From positions 275,597 through 339,596 of the forward strand of contig NZ_POQS01000005.1 in assembly GCF_002885955.2 (NCBI RefSeq): 64,000 nt of DNA, read 5' to 3'. Shown here in pieces: positions 57,355 through 64,000 of this stretch (its first letter is position 1; every line of letters begins with the position of its first letter). This stretch comes from Achromobacter pulmonis. GTDB taxonomy: Bacteria; Pseudomonadota; Gammaproteobacteria; Burkholderiales; Burkholderiaceae_B. The notes under the pieces are model-generated. The model did not search any database. It was not told the DNA's origin and saw only the letters and a list, made by a program, of their open reading frames with translations. The translations under genes were made by a program, and so were the position numbers.

Positions 57355-57682
57355 GTTCGCTGCACCAGCGTTGTATTTATTGGTCTGCACCCGCCGTTAT
57401 CGCGGCGGGTCCCCGCAGGGTCGGAAGACTGCCGATGTAGCGCAGTTTTCCGGTGAGTTGCCGGCGAGTATGCGCACCTATTTATCAAAATTCCATGAGG
57501 GTTTGTCATAGGTTTTGCAGTGCGGAAAGGGCAATTGTCGGCAGGCCGACAATGCATGCGCAGCAGAGGGAGATGACAGTGCTGCAAGGGAAATGCATTG
57601 CAGCAAATACGCATTGACGAACGTCAACGCGTCACATTCTTCTGAACGAGGGAAAACCCGGTTTCGCGGCGGCGCGCGCCGC
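57355..57682. other. Noncoding region between livG and nth
   Basis: This 328-base gap holds no convincing gene. It contains a candidate leftward promoter (57481-57509) and three perfect inverted repeats: ATTGTCGGC-AG-GCCGACAAT (57534-57553), TGCTGCAA-N10-TTGCAGCA (57580-57605) and TTGACG-AA-CGTCAA (57614-57627). GC content is visibly below that of the flanking genes. nth ends at its right boundary and is convergent on no gene, so the region serves livG. Confidence 0.7.
57481..57509 (-). promoter_or_regulatory. Candidate livG promoter
   Basis: On the minus strand ATGACA (57509-57504) and GATAAA (57486-57481) are separated by exactly 17 bases, five and four matches to the sigma-70 hexamers. 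It lies about 127 bases before the livG ATG. The 9-bp palindrome at 57534-57553 is about 25 bases upstream of the -35, a usual place for an activator. Confidence 0.55.
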
Positions 57683-58318
57683 TCAGGCCGGGGTCTTCTG
57701 CTTGAATTCGCAGAGGTCGGAAATGCCGCACTGGGGGCATTTGGGCTTGCGCGCCACGCACACGTAGCGGCCCAGCAGAATCAGCCAATGGTGCGCGTCC
57801 TGCATGTATTCGCGCGGCACGAATTTTTCGAGTTTGCGCTCGACTTCCAGCACGTTCTTGCCGGGCGCGATGCCGGTGCGGTTGGAGACGCGGAAGATGT
57901 GCGTGTCCACGGCCATCGTGGGCTGGCCGAACGCGGTGTTGAGCACCACGTTGGCGGTCTTGCGGCCCACGCCGGGCAAGGCTTCGAGCGCCTCGCGCGT
58001 CTGCGGCACTTCGCCGCCGTGCTGCTCCAGCAGGATTCTGCAGGTGGCGATGGCGTTCTTGGCCTTGGTGCGGTAGAGCCCGATGGTCTTGATGTAGTCC
58101 GCCAGGCCTTCCTCGCCCAGCGCCAGCACGCCTTCGGGCGTGCCGTGCTCGGGGAAGAACTTGCGCGTCGCGATGTTGACCGACTTGTCGGTGGCCTGCG
58201 CCGACAGCAGCACGGCGATCAGCAGCTGGAACGGCGTCTCGTATTCCAGCTCGGTGGTCGGGTGGGGATTGGCGGCCTGCAGGCGCGCGAAGATTTCCTG
58301 GCGTTTGGCGGCGTTCAT
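57683..58318 (-). CDS. nth: Endonuclease III
   Basis: A 211-residue base-excision repair glycosylase/AP lyase for oxidised pyrimidines. The helix-hairpin-helix [13 protein letters not shown] with the catalytic Lys is at about 113-125, catalytic Asp in V-D-T-H-I-F-R (about 137-143), and the [4Fe-4S] cysteines in the C-X6-C-X2-C-X5-C pattern near the C terminus. The start overlaps the rsxB stop by four bases, so the two are coupled. Confidence 0.96.
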   Translation of the reverse strand: MNAAKRQEIFARLQAANPHPTTELEYETPFQLLIAVLLSAQATDKSVNIATRKFFPEHGTPEGVLALGEEGLADYIKTIGLYRTKAKNAIATCRILLEQHGGEVPQTREALEALPGVGRKTANVVLNTAFGQPTMAVDTHIFRVSNRTGIAPGKNVLEVERKLEKFVPREYMQDAHHWLILLGRYVCVARKPKCPQCGISDLCEFKQKTPA

Positions 58319-58947
58319 GGCGTGGCGTTGCGGCGGGCGCGGGCGCGTGCCAGCGCGGATTCGATGGCGGAACGCTTGCGCTCCTCGTTGCCGGCGTCGG
58401 CGGGGGCGGAGGCGGGCGTTTCAGGGACCTCGGGCGCCATCAGGCGCGCGTTGTCGGCGGCCAGGCGCGCCATGCGCGCCAGATGGCGGCGATGGCGTTC
58501 GCGCCCGAGCGCGGCGTCCTCTGCGCTCCACGGCCGGCCGGCCGGCGTCATTTCGATGCAGTCTACAGGACAGGGCGCCACGCACAGGTCGCAGCCGGTG
58601 CACCAGTCGGCAAGCACGGTGTGCATCTGCTTGTTGGCGCCCACGATGGCGTCGACCGGACAGGCCTGGATGCACAGCGTACAGCCTATGCAGTGGGCTT
58701 CGTCGATGCGGGCCACCAGCAGGGGGCCGGGCTCGCCGCGCGTCGCGTCCAGCGGCAGCACGGGCACGCCGAGCAGGCCGGCCAGCGCGGCGATGCCTTC
58801 ATCGCCGCCCGGCGGGCAGCGGTTGATCGGGGCGGCGCCGTCGGCGATGGCCTCGGCATACGGCCGACAGCCGTCGTAGCCGCATTTGGTGCATTGCGTC
58901 TGAGGCAGCAAGGCATCGATGCGGTCTGCAAGGGAACAACAGGACAT
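58315..58947 (-). CDS. rsxB: RsxB/RnfB-type iron-sulfur protein
   Basis: A 210-residue electron carrier. The N-terminal cluster motif C-T-K-C-G-Y-D-G-C ... R-C-P-P-G-G (about 19-44) is the RnfB Fe-S domain; two ferredoxin motifs [12 protein letters not shown] and [12 protein letters not shown] follow at about 88-130. The C-terminal tail is Ala/Arg-rich. Unlike typical RnfB it has no N-terminal membrane helix and no rnfA, C, D, G or E neighbour. The start at 58947 lacks a ribosome-binding site; ATG 58992 in the same frame is an alternative adding 15 residues. Confidence 0.88.
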   Translation of the reverse strand: MSCCSLADRIDALLPQTQCTKCGYDGCRPYAEAIADGAAPINRCPPGGDEGIAALAGLLGVPVLPLDATRGEPGPLLVARIDEAHCIGCTLCIQACPVDAIVGANKQMHTVLADWCTGCDLCVAPCPVDCIEMTPAGRPWSAEDAALGRERHRRHLARMARLAADNARLMAPEVPETPASAPADAGNEERKRSAIESALARARARRNATP

Positions 58948-58964
58948 GAGGAAGAAAGGACGCG

Positions 58965-58994
58965 GGATGAATCCGACTGAGGTCGGATTCATCC
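58965..58994. other. 13-bp inverted repeat between phaZ and rsxB
   Basis: GGATGAATCCGAC-TGAG-GTCGGATTCATCC is a perfect inverted repeat starting five bases after the phaZ stop and ending about 17 bases before the rsxB ATG. There is no T tract directly after it on the minus strand. It may be an mRNA-stabilising hairpin, a weak terminator or a protein-binding site; if ATG 58992 is the rsxB start it lies within the coding sequence. Confidence 0.75.
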
Positions 58995-58999
58995 TGCAA

Positions 59000-60223
59000 T
59001 CACGATTGCCGGATGAATTCGGCGATTTTAGGACAGATCATTTCGCGCCAGCGGCGGCCCGAGAAAATCCCGTAGTGGCCGCAGTTCGGCGCGGTGTAAT
59101 GCATCTTGCGCTCGGCCGGGATGTTCTTGCACAGCTTGATGGCGGCGCGCGTCTGGCCCTGGCCGGAAATGTCGTCCAGTTCGCCCTCGATGGTGAAGAG
59201 CGCGACCTTCTTGATGTCGGCGGGGCGCACCGGCTTGCCGTCGACCTCCCAGGTGCCGTTGGGCAGCTGGAATTCCTGGAACACCATGCGGATCGTGTCC
59301 AGGTAGAACTCGGCCGGCATGTCCAGCACGGCGTTGTATTCGTCGTAGAAGCGGCGGTGCGCCTCGGCGTCGCTGTCGTCGCCGCGCAGCAGGTCCAGGT
59401 AGAAGTCGTAGTGCGACTTCATGTGGCGGTCCGGGTTCATGGCCATGAAGCCCGCGTGCTGCAGGAAGCCGGGGTAGACCTTGCGGCCGGCGCCCGGATA
59501 GCGCGGCGGCACCGGATGGATGACCTGGTTCTCGAACCACGAGTAAGGCTTGGTGGTGGCCAGGCGGTTGACCTGCGTGGGCGACTGGCGCGGGTCGATG
59601 GGACCGCCCATCATCACCATGCTGCGCGGCTGGCAGGGGTCGTTGGCCGAGGCCATCAGCGAAACGGCGGCCAGCACCGGCACCGTGGGCTGGCACACGG
59701 ACATGACGTGCACGTCCGGGCCCAGGTGGCGGATGAAGTCCTGCACGTAGCGCACATAGTCGTTCAGGTGGAACGGGCCTGCCGACAGCGGCACCATGCG
59801 GGCGTCGATCCAGTCGGTGACGTAGATGTCATGGGCCGGCAGCAGGGCGCGCACGGTGTCGCGCAGCAGCGTGGCGTGGTGGCCCGAGAGCGGGGCCACC
59901 AGCAGGATGGTCGGATCGTCCGGGCGCGCGTGGCGGACGTCGCGGTGGAAGTGCACCAGGCGGCAGAACGGCTTGTCCATCGCCACGGATTCGGTGACGC
60001 GGACGGTCTTGCCGTCGATCTCGGTGGTGGGCAGGTTCCAGGCCGGTTTCTGGTATTCCTTGCCGATCCGGGTCATCAGCTCGTACCCGGCCGCCATCTG
60101 GCGGGAAATCGGGGTGTAGGCGAGAGGGCTGTATGGGCTGGAAAACAGTTGAGAGCCGGCGTCCGTAAATGCAGCAAACGGAGTCAGGAAGGCGCGCTGC
60201 ATTTCGTGCAATTGATACAGCAT
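59000..60223 (-). CDS. phaZ: Intracellular poly(3-hydroxybutyrate) depolymerase
   Basis: A 407-residue cytoplasmic depolymerase of the PhaZ1 (Ralstonia eutropha) class that mobilises storage granules. The nucleophile is a cysteine in S-V-C-Q-P-T (about residues 175-180), as known for PhaZ1, in place of the usual lipase serine. H-F-H-R-D-V-R and [12 protein letters not shown] lie before it, and the C-terminal C-G-H-Y-G-I-F holds the catalytic His. The protein is full length with no signal peptide. No phaC or phasin gene is in the window. Confidence 0.93.
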   Translation of the reverse strand: MLYQLHEMQRAFLTPFAAFTDAGSQLFSSPYSPLAYTPISRQMAAGYELMTRIGKEYQKPAWNLPTTEIDGKTVRVTESVAMDKPFCRLVHFHRDVRHARPDDPTILLVAPLSGHHATLLRDTVRALLPAHDIYVTDWIDARMVPLSAGPFHLNDYVRYVQDFIRHLGPDVHVMSVCQPTVPVLAAVSLMASANDPCQPRSMVMMGGPIDPRQSPTQVNRLATTKPYSWFENQVIHPVPPRYPGAGRKVYPGFLQHAGFMAMNPDRHMKSHYDFYLDLLRGDDSDAEAHRRFYDEYNAVLDMPAEFYLDTIRMVFQEFQLPNGTWEVDGKPVRPADIKKVALFTIEGELDDISGQGQTRAAIKLCKNIPAERKMHYTAPNCGHYGIFSGRRWREMICPKIAEFIRQS

Positions 60224-60309
60224 TTGAAAAGGTCCTTCTGGGTCGTGCGTGTGCCCCGATTATTGCCCCGGGGATTAACGATATTTCCAGATAGCCTGAA
60301 GAAACACCG

Positions 60310-60337
60310 ACAAAAAAAGCAAATATGTTGCTAAAAA
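60310..60337 (-). terminator. Weak terminator after fpr
   Basis: On the minus strand GCAA-CATATT-TTGC-like arms (AGCAACATATTTGCT) are followed by seven T. The stem is only four to five pairs. It lies about 95 bases beyond the fpr stop and 90 bases before phaZ. The rest of 60224-60426 shows nothing else I can name. Confidence 0.45.
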
Positions 60338-60426
60338 ACGACCCAATAGCGGTTATGCACCAGTGTAGGGCCGTGCGGGGACGCGGTGGCTGGGCCGTTT
60401 GGCGGAGTTATGCACTACGCCCGGGC

Positions 60427-61227
60427 TTACCAGTAGTTTTCCACCGCCAGGTTGCCGGGGATGCCGCGGCGGCCCGGCTTGAAGCCGCGCTCGCCCAGCA
60501 GCTTGCGGGCGTCGGCCAGCATGTCCGGATTGCCGCAGAGCATGATCTTGGCGTTCTCGGGGTCCAGCGGCTGGCCGGCCAGCTGCTCCAGGCGGCCGTC
60601 GGCGATCAGCGTGGTGAGGCGCTCCCGGGGCATGCCGGGCAGCGCCTCGCGCGTGGCGATGGGCAGGTAGACGAGCTTGTGCGGGTCCGCCGCGAACATC
60701 TCGGCCAGCGCGGGCTGCTTGCGCCAGGACTCGATTTCTTCGCGATAGGCTAGCTCGGCCGCGGTGCGCACGCCGTGGACCAGGATGATGCGGCGATAGG
60801 CGCGCCAGGCGGCCGGGTCGCGCAGGATGGACAGATAGGCCGACAGCCCGGTGCCCGAGGCCACCAGCCACAGGTCGCCGCCCGGGGCGAAGCGCTCCAG
60901 GGTCAGGAAGCCGTAGGGCGCTTTTTCGACGTACAGCGAATCGCCGGGCTGCAGCCGCGCCATGCGCGGGCTGAACAGCCCTTCGGGCACCACGATGGAA
61001 TAGAACTCCAGCCAGGGCTCATGCGGCGCCGAGACCATGGAATAAGCGCGCCACAGCGTGGGCGCGCTGTCGGGCGCGTCGGCCTCGGGCAGGCCGACGC
61101 GGGCGAACTGGCCGGGCTGGAACGTAAACGCGTCGTCGCGCGTCACGCGTACGGAGAAGAGTTTTTCCGGCACCCAGGTGTGGACGTGGGTGACTGTCTG
61201 GCGCGTGTATTTGGAGTCGTCGGTCAT
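60427..61227 (-). CDS. fpr: Ferredoxin-NADP(+) reductase
   Basis: A 266-residue FAD flavoprotein exchanging electrons between NADPH and ferredoxin or flavodoxin. The FAD motif R-A-Y-S-M-V-S-A-P lies at about 60-68, the nicotinamide-binding G-T-G-L-S-A-Y-L-S at about 117-125, and M-L-C-G-N-P-D-M-L at about 231-239. The protein ends in Y-W, consistent with the bacterial subclass I enzymes whose C terminus stacks on FAD. It lies 47 bases downstream of fdxA on the same strand, suggesting that they work together. Confidence 0.95.
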   Translation of the reverse strand: MTDDSKYTRQTVTHVHTWVPEKLFSVRVTRDDAFTFQPGQFARVGLPEADAPDSAPTLWRAYSMVSAPHEPWLEFYSIVVPEGLFSPRMARLQPGDSLYVEKAPYGFLTLERFAPGGDLWLVASGTGLSAYLSILRDPAAWRAYRRIILVHGVRTAAELAYREEIESWRKQPALAEMFAADPHKLVYLPIATREALPGMPRERLTTLIADGRLEQLAGQPLDPENAKIMLCGNPDMLADARKLLGERGFKPGRRGIPGNLAVENYW

Positions 61228-61274
61228 CGGGGCATCGCGCGATGCCGGCCGTCAGGCGGCCGGCGCTCGCGGAT

Positions 61275-61598
61275 TCATCTTTCCAGGTATTGCAGCTTGT
61301 CCTCTTTGCCGTTCCAGTCGTCGGCGTCGGGCAAGGGCTTCTTGGCACGGCTGATGCTGGCGAACTCGGGAGAGAGCTCGGCATTCAGGGCGATGAAGTT
61401 CAGTTGGTCCTGCGGCACGTCTTCTTCGGCGTAGATCGCATTGGCCGGGCACTCGGGGATGCAGACGGCGCAATCGATGCATTCGTCGGGATCGATCACC
61501 AGGAAGTTCGGACCCTCGCGAAAACAGTCCACCGGGCAGACGTCTACGCAGTCGGTGTACTTGCACTTGATACAGTTTTCGGTGACAACGTGGGTCAT
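61275..61598 (-). CDS. fdxA: 7Fe ferredoxin FdxA
   Basis: A 107-residue ferredoxin of the Azotobacter FdI type with one [3Fe-4S] and one [4Fe-4S] cluster. Cysteine motifs are [18 protein letters not shown] near residues 9-26 and [12 protein letters not shown] near 40-51. The C-terminal ~45 residues form the usual acidic and basic tail. Start at 61598 by family length. It precedes fpr, its likely redox partner. It is divergent from pncB. Confidence 0.95.
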   Translation of the reverse strand: MTHVVTENCIKCKYTDCVDVCPVDCFREGPNFLVIDPDECIDCAVCIPECPANAIYAEEDVPQDQLNFIALNAELSPEFASISRAKKPLPDADDWNGKEDKLQYLER

Positions 61599-61754
61599 TA
61601 AGGAACTCCGGGATTCGGCGGCTTTGTGTCTTGTTGCGTCGATTTTACCCAATGCCGTGCCGGTGTGCCGGTAATACCCGTATTGACATCGTGGCCCATG
61701 GGCCCTTGCCCCGCGCGCTCTATGCTATGGTGTCGCGAAACGAAACGCGCAATC

Positions 61755-62930
61755 ATGATAATCACCTCGCTGCTCGACACCGACCTGTATAAATTCAGCA
61801 TGATGCAGGTGGTTCTGCACCACTTTCCGGCTGCCCAGGTCGAGTACCGTTACAAATGCCGCACGCCAGGGGTCGACCTGCGTCCCTATCTGGACGAAAT
61901 CCGCGAGGAAGTGCACCAGCTGTGCCAGCTCCGGTTCACCGAAGACGAACTTAAATATCTCGGCGGCTTGCGCTTTATCAAAAGCGACTTCGTTGATTTC
62001 CTCGGCCTGTTCCACATGCCCGAGCGCTGCATCTTCATCGGCGAGGGCGAGGCGCCCGGCGAAATCAGCATCGAGGTCAAGGGCCCGTGGCTGCACACCA
62101 TCCTGTTCGAGATCCCGGTGCTGGCCATCGTCAACGAGGTCTATTTCCGCAACACGCGCAAGAATCCCAACTGGGAAGAGGGCCGCAAGCGCCTGCAGTC
62201 CAAGATGCACCTGGTGCTGGACGATCCCGCGCTGGCGGACTTCCGCGTGGCCGAATACGGCACGCGCCGCCGCTTCTCCAAGGTCTGGCACGAGGAAATC
62301 GTGTCGACCATGAAGGCGCAGATGGGGCAGCATTTCGCCGGCACCAGCAACGTGCTGCTGGCCAAGCAGCACGAGGTCCTGCCGCTGGGCACCATGGGCC
62401 ATGAATACCTGCAGGCCTGCCAGGCGCTGGGCCCGCGGCTGCGCGATTCGCAGGTGTTCGCGCTTGAGGTCTGGGCCAAGGAATACCGCGGCGACCTGGG
62501 CATCGCGCTGTCCGACGTCTACGGCATGGATGCCTTCCTGCGCGATTTCGACATGTATTTCTGCAAGCTGTTCGACGGCGCGCGCCACGACTCGGGCGAC
62601 CCCTTCGTCTGGGGCGAGCGCCTGCTCGAACACTACCGCAAGAACCGCGTGGACCCGCGCGCCAAGACGCTGGTGTTCTCGGATTCGCTGACCTTCCCGC
62701 GCGCCATCGAGCTGGCCCGCCAGTTCTCGGGCCGCTGCAAGGTGTCCTTCGGAATCGGCACCAACCTGACCAACGACCTGGGCCACGAGCCCCTGCAGAT
62801 CGTCATGAAGATGGTCCGCTGCAACGGCCAGCCCGTGGCCAAGGTGTCCGACGCGCCGGAAAAGACCATGTGCGACGATCCGGCCTACCTGGCTTATCTG
62901 CGGCAGGTGTTCCAGTTGCCTCCCGCCTAG
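61755..62930 (+). CDS. pncB: Nicotinate phosphoribosyltransferase
   Basis: A 391-residue enzyme of NAD salvage that converts nicotinate and PRPP to nicotinate mononucleotide with ATP. The N-terminal [13 protein letters not shown], the R-R-R-F-S and G-T-S-N-V-L-L-A-K blocks, and G-T-M-G-H-E-Y with the phosphorylated histidine (about residue 214) are present, with D-S-G-D-P later. Start ATG 61755 is set by the conserved N terminus. Length equals the family norm. A TTGACA at 61683-61688 has no paired -10. Confidence 0.95.
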   Translation: MIITSLLDTDLYKFSMMQVVLHHFPAAQVEYRYKCRTPGVDLRPYLDEIREEVHQLCQLRFTEDELKYLGGLRFIKSDFVDFLGLFHMPERCIFIGEGEAPGEISIEVKGPWLHTILFEIPVLAIVNEVYFRNTRKNPNWEEGRKRLQSKMHLVLDDPALADFRVAEYGTRRRFSKVWHEEIVSTMKAQMGQHFAGTSNVLLAKQHEVLPLGTMGHEYLQACQALGPRLRDSQVFALEVWAKEYRGDLGIALSDVYGMDAFLRDFDMYFCKLFDGARHDSGDPFVWGERLLEHYRKNRVDPRAKTLVFSDSLTFPRAIELARQFSGRCKVSFGIGTNLTNDLGHEPLQIVMKMVRCNGQPVAKVSDAPEKTMCDDPAYLAYLRQVFQLPPA

Positions 62931-62964
62931 TTTTTTGACCCAACCACTTCCTAGGGGAATATTC

Positions 62965-63315
62965 ATGAGCAGCATCAAGCGCTTCAACGTCGACAAGCGC
63001 CTGTCGGACATGGCCGTGTACAACGGCGTCGCGTACCTGGCCGGCCAGGTGCCCGACGATGCGACGCTGGACATCACCGGCCAGACCGCCCAGGTGCTGG
63101 CCACCATCGACCGCCTGCTGGCCGAGGCCGGCACCGACAAGACCAAGATCCTGATGGCCCAGATCTACGTGGCCAACATGAAGGAATTCGACGGCATGAA
63201 CAAGGCCTGGGACGCCTGGGTCGCCGCCGGCAATTCGCCCCCCCGCGCCACGGTCGAAGCCCGCCTGGCCAACCCCGACTACAAGGTCGAGATCGTCGTC
63301 ACGGCGGCGCTGTAG
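62965..63315 (+). CDS. RidA-family protein
   Basis: A 116-residue YjgF/YER057c/UK114 trimeric protein. The Arg of the active site is R94 in S-P-P-R-A-T-V-E-A-R-L, with a downstream Glu in K-V-E-I-V-V-T-A. The early V-Y-N-G-V-A-Y-L-A-G-Q-V-P block is typical. Members hydrolyse reactive enamines or imines made by PLP enzymes; this one resembles the YoaB/Rid7-like branch more than RidA itself. ATG 62965 has AGGGGAA upstream, 34 bases after pncB. It is followed six bases later by repeat copy C. Confidence 0.88.
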   Translation: MSSIKRFNVDKRLSDMAVYNGVAYLAGQVPDDATLDITGQTAQVLATIDRLLAEAGTDKTKILMAQIYVANMKEFDGMNKAWDAWVAAGNSPPRATVEARLANPDYKVEIVVTAAL

Positions 63316-63320
63316 GCGCC

Positions 63321-63388
63321 GTAGGATGGGTGCAGCGCGCGGATGCCCGAGCCAAGCGCTCCGCCATCAAGCGCGCGAAACCCATCAG
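63321..63388 (+). repeat. Repeat copy C (GTAGGATGGGT...ACCCATCAG)
   Basis: A 68-bp unit beginning GTAGGATGGGTGCAGCGCGCGGATGC and ending GCGCGAAACCCATCAG, five bases after the RidA-family stop. Its terminal GATGGGT/ACCCATC arms are inverted. It is in the opposite orientation to copy B, 52 bases away, and the two together form a large inverted repeat with two terminators at the centre. Confidence 0.85.
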
Positions 63389-63411
63389 GCGGCGCAAGCC
63401 GCCGTTTTTCT
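63388..63411 (+). terminator. Terminator of the RidA-family gene, joined to copy C
   Basis: Stem GGCGGC / GCCGCC with loop GCAA followed by GTTTTTCTT. It starts at the last base of repeat copy C. Confidence 0.85.
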
Positions 63412-63414
63412 TGG

Positions 63415-63441
63415 CACGAAAAAATGCCGGCTTGCGCCGGC
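63415..63441 (-). terminator. Terminator of the flavodoxin-like gene, joined to copy B
   Basis: On the minus strand GCCGGC-GCAA-GCCGGC followed by ATTTTTTCG. It starts at the last base of repeat copy B and faces the terminator of copy C. Confidence 0.85.
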
Positions 63442-63507
63442 TGATGGGTTACGCGCGTTCGGCGGTTGAGTTTTTGCGCACGCATCCGCGCGCTACACCC
63501 ATCCTAC
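63441..63507 (-). repeat. Repeat copy B (GTAGGATGGGT...ACCCATCAG)
   Basis: A 67-bp unit on the minus strand, starting GTAGGATGGGTGTAGCGCGCGGATGC and ending GCGCGTAACCCATCAG. Its centre (GCGCAAAAACTCAACCGCC) is nearly that of copy A (GCGCAAGAACTCGACCGCT), so A and B are closer to one another than to C. Confidence 0.85.
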
Positions 63508-63509
63508 GT

Positions 63510-63563
63510 CCAACACCCCCAACACCCCCAACACCCCCAACACCCCCAACACCCCCAACACCC
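63510..63563. repeat. 9-bp tandem repeat, six units
   Basis: CCAACACCC is repeated six times without error over 54 bases, then runs into CCCACTC. It lies seven bases before the stop codon of the leftward flavodoxin-like gene, on its 3' side, and directly abuts repeat copy B. Confidence 0.95.
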
Positions 63564-63569
63564 CCCCAC

Positions 63570-64000
63570 TCATAACAACAGCGTCCCCGCCAGCAATCCC
63601 CCCAGTTCCTCGCATTTCGCCAGTTCCGCCGGCGCCACCATCTTGGGCGCGAGGATCTGCTGCGCCGTCTGCGCGCCCATGTTGACGATGAGCGGCGGCG
63701 CCACGGGGTTGAGCCGCCAGCCGGTGCAGATGCGTTCGGCCTGGCGGGCGGCGCCCGAGCCGTCGCTGCCGGCGCTGATCGCGCAGGCATAGGGCAGCCC
63801 CTGTATCCGGTCCAGCACCGCGTAGTAGTTGCGGTCGAAGAACTCCTTCATTTCGCCGCTCAGGCCCGCCAGGTTCTCGGGGGCGCAGAACAGATAGCCG
63901 TCGCTGGCCAGCAGCTCGTCGGCCTGCACGTCGGCCGCCCGCCGCAGCGCGACGCGCAGATCGTTCTGCTGCGCCATTTCGGCGGCGGCGGACTGCGCGC
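63570..64000 (-). CDS. Flavodoxin/NADPH-dependent FMN reductase-like protein, 3' part
   Basis: The C-terminal 142 or so residues of a flavodoxin-fold protein; the frame is open to the right edge, so the N terminus with the phosphate-binding loop is missing. Visible features are the D-G-Y-L-F-C-A-P-E-N-L-A-G-L-S-G-E-M-K-E-F-F-D-R flavin-binding segment of WrbA/NAD(P)H oxidoreductase-like proteins and a C-terminal L-A-P-K-M-V-A-P-A-E-L region. An internal ATG at 63977 is within the conserved part and not the real start. It may be an azoreductase-like or multimeric flavodoxin. It is not in an operon within view. Confidence 0.75.
   Translation of the reverse strand, partial: AQSAAAEMAQQNDLRVALRRAADVQADELLASDGYLFCAPENLAGLSGEMKEFFDRNYYAVLDRIQGLPYACAISAGSDGSGAARQAERICTGWRLNPVAPPLIVNMGAQTAQQILAPKMVAPAELAKCEELGGLLAGTLLL

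Noticed and set aside
61683..61688. A consensus TTGACA as pncB promoter -35
   Set aside because: No acceptable -10 lies 16-18 bases downstream; the nearest TATGCT/TATGGT is 32 bases away.
63316..63569. CRISPR array
   Set aside because: The repeats are two inverted 67-bp units and one 9-bp tandem array without spacers, and no cas gene is present.

Overview
The window is a high-GC chromosomal segment of a betaproteobacterium of the order Burkholderiales, most probably family Alcaligenaceae (Bordetella/Achromobacter group). The reasons are the RisA/RisS-type two-component pair, a Par27-type periplasmic parvulin, a class I intracellular PHB depolymerase, abundant HAAT-type amino-acid ABC transporters, a Bug-type solute receptor, and the gene pairings smc-zipA-ligA and nuoN followed by a DUF2818 gene. 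Almost everything is ordinary, densely packed core chromosome. I see no phage, plasmid, CRISPR array, insertion sequence, rRNA or tRNA.

Layout. 1-9408: distal half of the complex I operon, nuoG (5' truncated by the window edge) to nuoN plus a small membrane protein gene, closed by a strong terminator. 9666-11906: Fiu-like catecholate siderophore receptor behind a possible Fur site. 11991-17536: serB and mfd leftward, ispD-ispF rightward. 17597-20963: leftward risA-risS, then ahpC and ahpD, with a candidate ahpC promoter inside the end of risS. 21095-23262: a fused tsaB-rimI gene and a family 4 uracil-DNA glycosylase. 23327-31805: lplT leftward, then smc, zipA and ligA rightward.

31802-36764 is the most accessory-looking block: an IclR regulator divergent from a four-gene operon (Bug-type receptor, M24-peptidase-like protein, TauD/TfdA dioxygenase, MetX-like hydrolase), with a perfect 14-bp palindrome between them. 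36850-38946 holds par27, bolA, yciB and msrB; 38999-40849 is the bioMNY biotin transporter. 41091-46027 is one HAAT ABC system with a permease-ATPase fusion. 46088-48294 is an MFS efflux pump divergent from its TetR regulator, over a clear operator.

48334-57354 is a long leftward run: livG-livF, a receptor gene and livH-livM (a second HAAT system), then a ProX-like betaine/choline receptor, a branched-chain-type aminotransferase and a Tat-exported phosphocholine-specific phospholipase C. 57683-63315 contains rsxB-nth, phaZ, fdxA-fpr, pncB and a RidA-family gene. A flavodoxin-like gene runs off the right edge.

Noncoding points of interest: a ~67-bp repeat joined to a rho-independent terminator occurs three times, each time just downstream of a stop codon (36787-36853, 63321-63388, 63441-63507); a 9-bp tandem repeat lies at 63510-63563; three stacked palindromes lie upstream of livG. 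Functions were assigned from recognisable motifs and gene order only; no database search was run.
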